Program-made: the position numbers and the translations under genes
Shown: one piece after another, positions 1 through 5,531 of the stretch
How positions within the stretch are numbered: position 1 is the first letter of the stretch
Layout of the letters: every line of letters starts with the position of its first letter
Notes under the pieces: model-generated
The model's input: only the letters and a program-made list of their open reading frames with translations
The model's database searches: none
What the model was told of the DNA's origin: nothing
Assembly (NCBI GenBank): GCA_020846105.1
Contig: JADLEN010000321.1
Location: 1 to 5,531, forward strand
Length of the DNA: 5,531 nucleotides
DNA from: Chitinophagaceae bacterium
GTDB lineage: Bacteria > Bacteroidota > Bacteroidia > Chitinophagales > Chitinophagaceae
Reading direction: 5' to 3'

Positions 1-160
1 GTTTGAAAACATAACCAATTCAAAAATTTATTAAAAAAATGATTATCAATTTTATATCACCGTAGTTTTTCGATAGGGTATAGGAATAAAAAGTTGCTAA
101 TTTTTCATTCCAAAACTATTTTCCTAACTTTCAAACCTCATCCTTACAAAAACCAATATT

Positions 161-1081
161 ATGTACACCACGCGCCTCAAAATATTTGCACTAGGCTTAG
201 CCATGGGTGCTGGCCTCATTGGCCTTATAGCCTTTAACAATATAGACAAGGCCGAGGAGCCTGTAGAAGTAAAAAAAGACGGCCGCCTGCAATACAAATG
301 GTATGCCCCCGAGCTACCCAGCAAAGCATCTTTTGCTGGGGAGCCCGTGCCACTAGATAGGTGGGAGGTGCGTGAGCGATACGACCGCGAGTTGCTAGTG
401 AATTACTACATGCATGGCACCATGATGTACATTCTAAAACTCAGCCACCGCCAGTTTCCTATTATCGAGAAAGAGCTTAAAGCCTATGGTATCCCCGACG
501 ATTTTAAATACCTCTGCGTGGCCGAAAGCAACCTCCAAAACCTTACCTCACGCGCTGGCGCACAGGGCTATTGGCAATTTATGAACGATACCGCGCCCGC
601 TTATGGACTAGAAGTGGGTAAAGAGGTAGACGAGCGCTACAACCTAAAGCTTGCCACCCGCGCTGCTTGCAAATACTTCCTCCAAGCTTACAAAAAATTT
701 GGCTCTTGGACAGCCGCCGCAGCATCTTACAATTGTGGTATGGGTGGCTACAACAGTCAGGTCACATTTCAGGGCAGCGACGATTATTACGACATAGCCC
801 TACCCGAAGAAACCAACCGATACATCTTCCGTATTCTTGCTTTCAAAAACCTTATAGGCAATGCCAACAGCTGGGGCTACATACTAGCACCCCAAGATGC
901 GTACAGGCCGCTCAAAACCCGCACACTGCTGGTAGATACAGCTATTGCCAACCTCGCAACTTTTGCAAAGGCAAACGGTCGTACTTACAAAATACTAAAA
1001 GTAATGAACCCTTGGCTACATGCCCGCAACTTACCCGCTCACAAAGGAAAAACTTACGAAATAGAATTGCCAATAGATTAA
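161..1081 (+). CDS. Membrane-anchored lytic transglycosylase (SLT/MltD-like, GH23)
   Basis: This 306-residue protein probably cleaves the MurNAc-GlcNAc bond of peptidoglycan in the periplasm, giving 1,6-anhydro-muropeptides. A short basic N-terminus (Arg5, Lys7) and a hydrophobic segment at about residues 8-25 form a signal anchor or signal peptide; there is no lipobox cysteine. The SLT domain spans about residues 100-235. The likely catalytic Glu122 lies in CVAESNL, followed by GAQGYWQFM (133-141), YGL (148-150) and AAAASYNCGMGGYN (185-198), the usual order of family motifs. The C-terminal 70 residues, ending in TYEIELP, resemble the tail of MltD-type enzymes, but I cannot see a clear LysM repeat. 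The start at 161 is chosen because it gives the complete hydrophobic N-terminus. It is the first of three rightward genes. The general family is clear; the exact subtype and substrate preference are not. Confidence 0.92.
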   Translation: MYTTRLKIFALGLAMGAGLIGLIAFNNIDKAEEPVEVKKDGRLQYKWYAPELPSKASFAGEPVPLDRWEVRERYDRELLVNYYMHGTMMYILKLSHRQFPIIEKELKAYGIPDDFKYLCVAESNLQNLTSRAGAQGYWQFMNDTAPAYGLEVGKEVDERYNLKLATRAACKYFLQAYKKFGSWTAAAASYNCGMGGYNSQVTFQGSDDYYDIALPEETNRYIFRILAFKNLIGNANSWGYILAPQDAYRPLKTRTLLVDTAIANLATFAKANGRTYKILKVMNPWLHARNLPAHKGKTYEIELPID

Positions 1082-1086
1082 TTTTG
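1079..1086 (+). promoter_or_regulatory. Candidate -7 box overlapping the transglycosylase stop codon
   Basis: TAATTTTG fits the Bacteroidota -7 consensus TAnnTTTG exactly and lies about 36 bp before the hydrolase start codon, so it could give the hydrolase gene its own promoter. Its first three bases are the stop codon of the upstream gene. I find no TTTG -33 element at the expected distance, so this may be a chance match and the genes may simply be co-transcribed. Confidence 0.25.
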
Positions 1087-1121
1087 GCACCCACACTTAT
1101 ACAATCACCGCAACCAAAACA

Positions 1122-1874
1122 ATGACGCACATCTACCCATTATCCGAAGGCACATTTACAATCGGTCACGACAAAATTTTCCATCCCTTCGACCAAGCAA
1201 CAGATGTTTTGGAGGATAGAGCTATAGGTTCTTTGCTGGTAGAGGTGCAGCCTTTTTTGGTAGATACAGGCAAAGATTTAATAGTACTAGATACAGGGCT
1301 TGGCTTTCGCAATGCCAATGGCAACCTACAAATCCACGACAACCTGCACACACATGGCTACGCCCCTGAGGACGTAACGAAGGTGCTGCTAAGCCACCTG
1401 CACAAAGACCATGCAAGCGGTGCCATTTATACCAATGCTAGCGGGCAAGTGCTGCCCACATTCCCCAATGCTCAATACTGTATTTACCGCCCCGAAGCTA
1501 CCTTTGCTTTAGAAAAAGGCGCTCCCTCATTTGACCCCGAAGTAGTAGCCCATTTGCTAAGTTTAGAAAACATTCTTTGGCTAGATGGTATGGCAGGTGA
1601 TATAGATGGCTATATACATTACGAGCATTCTGGCGGCCACAGCCCACAACATATTGTGTACCTTATAGCTACTGAGGGCAGCAAAATATTCTTTGGCGGA
1701 GACGAAGCACCGCAATACAAACAAGTAAAAACAAAGTACATTGCCAAGTACGATTTCGACGGACGAAAAGCCATGGAGCTACGGGTACAATACGCGCAAC
1801 GTGGCCGTGCAGAGGGTTGGCAGTTACTTTTTTACCACGATGTAAAAATGCCCATGGCTACTATTAATTTCTAA
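1122..1874 (+). CDS. MBL-fold metallo-hydrolase
   Basis: This 250-residue protein is a metallo-beta-lactamase-fold hydrolase, probably cytoplasmic because no signal peptide is visible. All the ligands for a dinuclear metal site are present: His92, His94, Asp96 and His97 in SHLHKDHASG, His173 in GGHSPQH, Asp194 in FFGGDE, and His239 in FYHD. The usual early strand motif VLDTGLG is at 55-61. Length and ligand spacing resemble the lactonase-like branch (AiiA type, about 250 residues). As I recall that family, however, a catalytic tyrosine lies three residues after the bridging aspartate; here that place is Pro197, so quorum-quenching lactonase activity should not be assumed. The gene starts 40 bp after the transglycosylase and ends 38 bp before the SpmA/SpmB gene. 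The fold and metal site are firm; the substrate is unknown. Confidence 0.9.
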   Translation: MTHIYPLSEGTFTIGHDKIFHPFDQATDVLEDRAIGSLLVEVQPFLVDTGKDLIVLDTGLGFRNANGNLQIHDNLHTHGYAPEDVTKVLLSHLHKDHASGAIYTNASGQVLPTFPNAQYCIYRPEATFALEKGAPSFDPEVVAHLLSLENILWLDGMAGDIDGYIHYEHSGGHSPQHIVYLIATEGSKIFFGGDEAPQYKQVKTKYIAKYDFDGRKAMELRVQYAQRGRAEGWQLLFYHDVKMPMATINF

Positions 1875-1912
1875 TCATTTTATAGCTTTACCAACTCTAT
1901 ACCTCTTTCTAA

Positions 1913-3163
1913 ATGGCGCTCAATTATATTTGGCTTTCCTTTTTCCTTATTGGCTTTTTAGTAGCTACTTACAAGGTTATTTTCTTGGGCGATACTGAGA
2001 TGTTTGGCACCATGCTCAACAACCTTTTTGACACCTCCAAAACGGGTTTTGAAATCTCCATTGGGCTCACAGGCGTAATGTCTTTATGGCTGGGTATAAT
2101 GAAGGTAGGCGAGAAAGCAGGACTTATCAATGTCTTCGCTAAAGGTGTTGCACCATTTTTCAGGACATTGTTCAAAGGTGTGCCCAAAGACCACCCTGCT
2201 TATGGCAGCATGACCATGAACTTTTCGGCCAATATGCTGGGCTTGGATAATGCTGCGACACCACTAGGGCTCAATGCCATGAAAGATTTGCAAAGCATCA
2301 ACCCTAGCAAAGACACTGCTAGCGATGCGCAGATTATGTTTTTGGTACTCAATACTGCCGGGGTTACACTTATACCCACATCTGTTATTGCTATGCGGCA
2401 GACCTTGGCTATCAAAGAAGGGCTCACCAACTTCAACGCAGCCGACATTTTCTTACCCACACTTATCTCCACTTTTATAGCCTTTATTACAGGTATGATA
2501 ATGGTGGCTATTTTTCAGAAAATAAACCTTTTCAAGTTGCCCGTGCTACTTTTTATTGGTGGTTTTGCAGCACTCATTACAGGCATCTATTTTATGGTGG
2601 CCCACCTACCGCCCGACGAGATGAGCCAGCGAATAGGCAGTATTGGCAGTGGTTTTATCTTGTTTATCATTATCCTTTTCTTGGTAGCAGGCACTATCAA
2701 AAAACAAAATGTTTACGACAATTTTATAGAAGGGGCCAAAGAGGGCTTCAACACTGCTATACGCATAGTACCTTACCTTATAGCTATGCTGCTGGCTATT
2801 AGTGTGTTTCGCACATCGGGCTGTATGCAATATATTGTAGAAGCTATAGCTGTGGTAGTGGCGGCTTGTGGCCTCAACACCGATTTTGTGCCCGTGATAC
2901 CGATAGGACTTATGAAGCCGCTAAGTGGTAGCGGTGCTCGTGGGCTTATGGTAGATGTTATCAACGAGTATGGGGTGGCTTCTTTCCAAGGCAAGCTGGC
3001 CGCCGTTATCCAAGGTACTACCGAGACTACTTTTTATGTACTGGCTGTTTATTTTGGCAGTGTGGATATCAAAAATGCACGCCACGCTTTGGTCTGTGGC
3101 CTCCTTGCCGACCTCGCAGGTTTTACAGCAGCTATTATTATTGCTTACGCTTTCTTTCATTAG
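1913..3163 (+). CDS. Fused SpmA/SpmB-type membrane protein (nucleoside-recognition/Gate domains)
   Basis: This 416-residue polytopic inner-membrane protein joins two domains that are separate proteins, SpmA and SpmB, in Bacillus. The SpmA-like half covers about residues 45-205, with the conserved stretch NFSANMLGLDNAATPLGL (103-120) and LNTAGVTLIPTSVIAMR (146-162). The SpmB-like half covers about residues 265-416, with EGAKEGFNTAIRIVPYLIAM (273-292), IPIGLMKPLSGSGARG (329-344) and IQGTTETTFYVLAVYFGS (366-383). Hydrophobic helices between 205 and 262 connect them. In Bacillus the pair is linked to spore-core dehydration. Non-sporulating Bacteroidota carry fused forms whose role is, to my knowledge, undefined; transport of a small solute is inference. 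It is the third gene of the rightward run. Its last 18 codons, stop and 10 following bases are duplicated downstream at 3520-3586. Confidence 0.9.
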   Translation: MALNYIWLSFFLIGFLVATYKVIFLGDTEMFGTMLNNLFDTSKTGFEISIGLTGVMSLWLGIMKVGEKAGLINVFAKGVAPFFRTLFKGVPKDHPAYGSMTMNFSANMLGLDNAATPLGLNAMKDLQSINPSKDTASDAQIMFLVLNTAGVTLIPTSVIAMRQTLAIKEGLTNFNAADIFLPTLISTFIAFITGMIMVAIFQKINLFKLPVLLFIGGFAALITGIYFMVAHLPPDEMSQRIGSIGSGFILFIIILFLVAGTIKKQNVYDNFIEGAKEGFNTAIRIVPYLIAMLLAISVFRTSGCMQYIVEAIAVVVAACGLNTDFVPVIPIGLMKPLSGSGARGLMVDVINEYGVASFQGKLAAVIQGTTETTFYVLAVYFGSVDIKNARHALVCGLLADLAGFTAAIIIAYAFFH

Positions 3164-3173
3164 CCTGCGGCAA
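3107..3173 (+). repeat. 67-bp direct repeat, copy 1 (3' end of the SpmA/SpmB gene)
   Basis: This copy holds codons 399-416 of the SpmA/SpmB gene, its TAG stop and the next 10 bases. It matches 3520-3586 at 63 of 67 positions without gaps, at an offset of 413. The differences are at 3110, 3136, 3137 and 3145. Similarity ends abruptly at 3173; the small gene's promoter region starts directly after it. Confidence 0.95.
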
Positions 3174-3184
3174 TTTGAAAACTT

Positions 3185-3192
3185 TACATTTG
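3185..3192 (+). promoter_or_regulatory. Candidate Bacteroidota -7 box for the small membrane gene
   Basis: TACATTTG matches the TAnnTTTG -7 consensus exactly and ends 17 bp before the ATG at 3210, which would give a very short leader. A TTTG at 3174-3177 is too close (7 bp) to be a regular -33 element, and no other one is found at about 19 bp. The box lies just inside the segment bracketed by the 67-bp repeats, so the bracketed segment carries its own promoter-like signal. Confidence 0.45.
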
Positions 3193-3209
3193 TACAAACA
3201 TTTACGACT

Positions 3210-3491
3210 ATGAATCAGAAAAAAACAGGACTAAGTTTATTATGGGCCATTGGCAACTTTACCGTGCTATTGGGGGCTTTTCTTAAAATTCAACATTTTC
3301 CCAACGCAGGACTAATACTTACAATTGGCATGTTACTTGCACTCGGCTTTATCGTATATGCACTTACAGAAATTTACCAATCCACACGCATAAATCGTGC
3401 CGACAAAATAATGTGGACCATGCTCTTAGTACTCAGCTCTGGCATTGGTGGTATTGTATATCTTGCCAATAGCCGAAAACAGATAGTGTAA
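3210..3491 (+). CDS. Small three-helix membrane protein, GldL-like N-terminus
   Basis: This is a 93-residue membrane protein of unknown function. The open frame extends upstream to 2955, but that part overlaps the SpmA/SpmB gene in another frame. I chose the ATG at 3210 because it starts the hydrophobic protein and sits just behind a -7 box. Predicted helices are at about 8-25, 33-53 and 66-86. The segment LLGAFLKIQHFPNAG (20-34) and the following helix resemble the first two helices of GldL, the gliding/type IX secretion motor protein, including a lysine (Lys26) at the end of helix 1. The GldL helix-2 glutamate has no counterpart; only Glu54 at the helix end is acidic. The last helix, from KIMWTMLLV to IGGIVYLANSR (66-89), recalls the short PLDc_N membrane domain. 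The gene is flanked by 67-bp direct repeats and converges on the lipoprotein gene. Confidence 0.75.
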   Translation: MNQKKTGLSLLWAIGNFTVLLGAFLKIQHFPNAGLILTIGMLLALGFIVYALTEIYQSTRINRADKIMWTMLLVLSSGIGGIVYLANSRKQIV

Positions 3492-3507
3492 CAGATTTAA
3501 AACCAAA

Positions 3508-3576
3508 TTTGGCGCATTAGCCAACCTCGCAGGTTTTACAGCAGCTATACTTATTGCCTACGCTTTCTTTCATTAG
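3508..3576 (+). pseudogene. Remnant of a SpmB-like gene 3' end
   Basis: Read rightward, this stretch encodes GALANLAGFTAAILIAYAFFH after one phenylalanine codon and ends in TAG. It corresponds to residues 395-416 of the adjacent SpmA/SpmB protein. Within the last 18 codons the changes are Asp to Asn, Ile to Leu and two synonymous third-position changes; further upstream only Gly and Leu still match, and then similarity is lost. No start codon or rest of the gene is present, so it is a displaced or duplicated gene end. Its left edge lies in a 10-bp palindrome, CCAAATTTGG, at 3503-3512. Whether it came from a second paralogue or from the resident gene cannot be told from this window. Confidence 0.6.
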
Positions 3577-3586
3577 CCTGCGGCAA
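3520..3586 (+). repeat. 67-bp direct repeat, copy 2
   Basis: This is the second copy of 3107-3173, in the same orientation and 63 of 67 identical. It fills most of the gap between the small membrane gene and the convergent lipoprotein gene. From 3551 onward it is coding on the minus strand, where it supplies the last 11 codons and TAA stop of the lipoprotein gene. The unique segment between the copies is 346 bp (3174-3519). Confidence 0.95.
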
Positions 3587-5206
3587 AAGCTGTACCCTTT
3601 TTAGCTCTATCAGGTTCATGGGGTTGCTGCTAAAGCCTACTACATTATTTTGGGTAAAATGCAGCATCTCGTCGTAGAAGAGTGGCACCACTGGGGCATC
3701 GGCTATGGCCAAGCTATCCATTTGTCTATACACTCGGTAGCGTGCCGTATCGGGCAGGTTCATGCATTGGTTGTATAAATGATCAAAAGTGGCATTGTGG
3801 TAGCGCGTATAGTTGGGCGGTGCCGGAAAACTACTGTTGAAAAAAGCCAAATAAGTTTCTGCATCAGGATAGTCGGCTATCCACTGCGCCCGAAAAAACA
3901 ATGCTTGCGAGCGGCTCATCTGTTGCTTCAGTATATTGGGTTGCATTATTTCTATCGTGGCAGGTATGCCCACCTCTTGCAATTGTGTGGCTACAAAATT
4001 CACAATATCGGCATAGTTTTCGGGGCACAGTATCCGCAACTCTTCTAGCCCCTTGCCCCCTGGGTAGCCTGCATCGGCTAGTAGCTGTGCTGCTTTTTTG
4101 GGGTCGTAGCAATAGCCGTAATGAGCCACCGTATCGAAGCCCGCAAGACCCGGCGCCGTAAAACCTCCTGTGGCCGCCACACCCACACCGTTCTTGAAAT
4201 AAGTAATAATTGTTTGCCTATCTATGGCATAGTTTATGGCTTGGCGCACTAGCTTATTGCGCAAGCAAGAGCCCTTCATTAGTTGATTGGCAGTGTCGGT
4301 AAGAAAGCCCAAGTATTCTGTATTCAAGTACTGGCTTTTCTTCAGGCAAAACTTGTTTTTGTATTCTGGTTTCAGGCTGCCATCCTTGCGCAATATCAGG
4401 TCTTTGAAAGAGCCATCCAAGCTGTGCGTAAAGTGTAGCTTGCCTTGCATAAAAAGCAAAAACTCTGTAGCCTTGCTGTCGTAAAAGCTTATCTGCACCG
4501 CATCTAAGTAGGGCAATCTTTTGCCCGCTTCGCTGGCCTCCCAATAGGTTTTGTTTTTGTGCAGCAGCAGGGTATTACTCTCGTCCCAGGTGTGCAGCAC
4601 AAAGGGGCCTGTACCACAGGGGTGACTCCTAAAATCTTTGCCATAATGCGCCACCACCTCTTGCGGCACTATGCTGCAATAAGGCATGCTCAGCATGGCC
4701 AGCATTGGCCGAAAGGGCGCTAGTAGCCGCAGCACAAAAGTACTATCGTCTTGCACCTCAAAGGCAGTAGCATCGGCCACATGCCCATTAAAAATCCATG
4801 AGCCCGACGATGCCACTTTCGGGTCTATAATACGCCCAAAACTATAGGCCACATCTTGCGCCGTCATGCGCCTAGGCTGCTTGCCCAGCAATTCGTTGGG
4901 ATGAAAAAACACATCCTTCCGCAGGTGGAAGGTATAGCGCAAGCCATCATCGCTAATATCCCAGCTATGTGCTAGCGATGGTTGCAATTGCAGGTTGCTA
5001 TCTGTTTCTACAAGGGTGTTGTAGAGCATGTGGCTCGTCCACATGGTATAGAGGTCTTTGGCATAGGCAGGATCTAGCGACTCCAAGCTACCGCTACTAA
5101 GGTTTATCGAAAACACCTGCTCGCTAGCTGGCGCAGCAGACCTACTATTGCAGCCGCTTGCCAGCCACAGGCCGCAGAGCAATATGCCCAAGAACCGATT
5201 TGGCAT
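3551..5206 (-). CDS. ABC-type solute-binding lipoprotein, SBP_bac_5 (oligopeptide-type) family
   Basis: This 551-residue protein is a solute-binding lipoprotein related to OppA/DppA, which bind peptides or similar solutes for an ABC importer. Residues 4-18 form a lipoprotein signal peptide ending ASG before Cys19. No acidic export signal follows the cysteine (NSRS), which fits a periplasm-facing anchor, though this is inference. Family landmarks occur in order: LDPAY (44-48), SWDISDDGLRYTFHLRKDV (81-99), TAQDVAYS (115-122), CGTGPFVL (197-204), VRQAINYAIDR (320-330), YDPKKAAQLLADAGYP (367-382) and DYPDAETYLAFF (445-456). The length is normal for the family. The ATG is 5 bp after the stop of the DUF2480 gene, so the two are probably co-transcribed and translationally coupled. 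No permease or ATPase gene is visible. The last 11 residues (541-551) and stop lie within repeat copy 2. The natural ligand is unknown. Confidence 0.93.
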   Translation of the reverse strand: MPNRFLGILLCGLWLASGCNSRSAAPASEQVFSINLSSGSLESLDPAYAKDLYTMWTSHMLYNTLVETDSNLQLQPSLAHSWDISDDGLRYTFHLRKDVFFHPNELLGKQPRRMTAQDVAYSFGRIIDPKVASSGSWIFNGHVADATAFEVQDDSTFVLRLLAPFRPMLAMLSMPYCSIVPQEVVAHYGKDFRSHPCGTGPFVLHTWDESNTLLLHKNKTYWEASEAGKRLPYLDAVQISFYDSKATEFLLFMQGKLHFTHSLDGSFKDLILRKDGSLKPEYKNKFCLKKSQYLNTEYLGFLTDTANQLMKGSCLRNKLVRQAINYAIDRQTIITYFKNGVGVAATGGFTAPGLAGFDTVAHYGYCYDPKKAAQLLADAGYPGGKGLEELRILCPENYADIVNFVATQLQEVGIPATIEIMQPNILKQQMSRSQALFFRAQWIADYPDAETYLAFFNSSFPAPPNYTRYHNATFDHLYNQCMNLPDTARYRVYRQMDSLAIADAPVVPLFYDEMLHFTQNNVVGFSSNPMNLIELKRVQLLPQANERKRRQ

Positions 5207-5211
5207 CCGTA

Positions 5212-5531
5212 TTATTTAATTTTCTTTTTGTACACAGGTACTGTAGAGCAGGGCTCGCCAAACATCAGCGAGCGCACCACGGGCAGCAGCCGCTCGGTAG
5301 CCGCCACATAGCCTTGGGCGGGTATGGCTATTTCGCCACAACCCTTTAGCACCACCCTTTGGCCATCGTACTCGGCTAGGTCTATGGCTTGTATGCCTTG
5401 CAGCAGCACCGCATTTTTTAGTTCTTCTGCGGTGCCATAATACACCCATTTTGCCAATGGTTGCAAATACACCGTGGCCAGCATATGTGCCCACAGCGGT
5501 ATTATAGCATCTACGCTACAGTATATGGGCA
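5212..5531 (-). CDS. DUF2480 family protein, C-terminal part (5' end beyond the window)
   Basis: The frame stays open to the window edge, so the gene is cut: 105 complete codons are present and the true start lies to the right of 5531. The internal ATG at 5484 is not chosen, because the preceding in-frame residues, including SVDAIIPLWAHML, look like family sequence. Conserved-looking features are LKGCGE, IPAQGYV and the terminal block VVRSLMFGEPCSTVPVYKK, which I recognise from memory as the end of DUF2480 proteins, a family found in Bacteroidota. The full family length is about 165-170 residues, so roughly the last two thirds is seen. There is no signal peptide in the visible part. Function is unknown; the two cysteines in KGC and EPCS might be worth noting, but no role can be assigned. 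The lipoprotein gene follows after 5 bp. Confidence 0.8.
   Translation of the reverse strand, partial: PIYCSVDAIIPLWAHMLATVYLQPLAKWVYYGTAEELKNAVLLQGIQAIDLAEYDGQRVVLKGCGEIAIPAQGYVAATERLLPVVRSLMFGEPCSTVPVYKKKIK

Noticed and set aside
1..12. Possible start of a leftward gene: minus-strand ATG at 12-10, with a minus-strand TAGTTTTG -7-like box at 118-111.
   Set aside because: Only four codons are visible before the edge, and no -33 element has the proper spacing to the box; a gene cannot be supported.
35..48. AT-rich dyad around ATTATCA resembling half of a Fur-type box.
   Set aside because: Only one half fits well (7/7 against about 4/7), in very AT-rich sequence, and no iron-related gene is adjacent.
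94..124. Possible promoter of the transglycosylase: TTG at 94-96 and TATTTTCC at 117-124.
   Set aside because: Spacing is acceptable, but the -7 part misses the TTTG core; too weak to annotate.
3115..3169. Inverted pair CGCAGG / CCTGCG around the end of the SpmA/SpmB gene (also in repeat copy 2) as a terminator hairpin.
   Set aside because: The arms are 6 bp with a loop of more than 40 bases and no T-run follows; no terminator is supported there.
3174..3182. TTTGAAAAC occurs both here and at 2-10, as if a shared end or site.
   Set aside because: A 9-base AT-rich match in 5.5 kb is not unusual, and the flanks do not match.
2955..3209. Upstream extension of the small membrane gene's reading frame to an ATG at 2955.
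   Set aside because: It overlaps the strongly conserved SpmB-like region in another frame, and the ATG at 3210 has the better context; the extension is a shadow.
3503..3512. Palindrome CCAAATTTGG as operator or terminator between the convergent genes.
   Set aside because: It is short and AT-centred, has no loop or T-run, and no regulator is nearby. It is kept only as a remark on the edge of the gene remnant.
3779..4161. Plus-strand open frames inside the lipoprotein gene (3779-4048, 3901-4161).
   Set aside because: They lie opposite a well-conserved SBP_bac_5 coding region and show no recognisable protein features; they are antisense shadows.

Overview
The window looks like ordinary chromosome from a member of the Bacteroidota, probably on the Chitinophagales/Sphingobacteriia side. 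The evidence is a DUF2480-type gene (a family I know only from this phylum), a SpmA-SpmB fusion of the type common in the phylum, a GldL-like small membrane protein, -7 boxes of the TAnnTTTG kind, weak or absent Shine-Dalgarno sequences, and moderate G+C. No RNA gene, CRISPR array, transposase or integrase is visible.

Layout. Bases 1-160 are an AT-rich leader with no convincing gene. Three rightward genes follow with gaps of 40 and 38 bp and may form one operon: a membrane-anchored lytic transglycosylase (161-1081), a metallo-beta-lactamase-fold hydrolase with a full set of metal ligands (1122-1874), and a fused SpmA/SpmB membrane protein (1913-3163). A short rightward gene with its own promoter-like -7 box (3210-3491) encodes a 93-residue three-helix membrane protein whose first two helices resemble the start of GldL. 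On the other strand, reading leftward, the 3' part of a DUF2480 gene (5212-5531, cut by the window edge) is followed after 5 bp by an SBP_bac_5 (oligopeptide-type) lipoprotein gene (3551-5206).

The most unusual structure is at the convergent junction. The last 18 codons, stop codon and next 10 bp of the SpmA/SpmB gene (3107-3173) recur 413 bp downstream (3520-3586) with 63 of 67 bases identical. The two copies bracket a 346-bp segment holding the small membrane gene and its promoter. The second copy is also read from the opposite strand, where it provides the last 11 codons and the stop codon of the lipoprotein gene. The four differences follow a protein-coding pattern: two are synonymous and two are conservative. 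This resembles insertion of a small cassette at a gene's 3' end, with the displaced end left on the far side, but no recombinase is visible and the mechanism is inference.

The genes suggest a cell-envelope neighbourhood (peptidoglycan cleavage, membrane protein, solute-binding lipoprotein), but no defined pathway links them. I see no defence system or other clearly new multi-gene system here.
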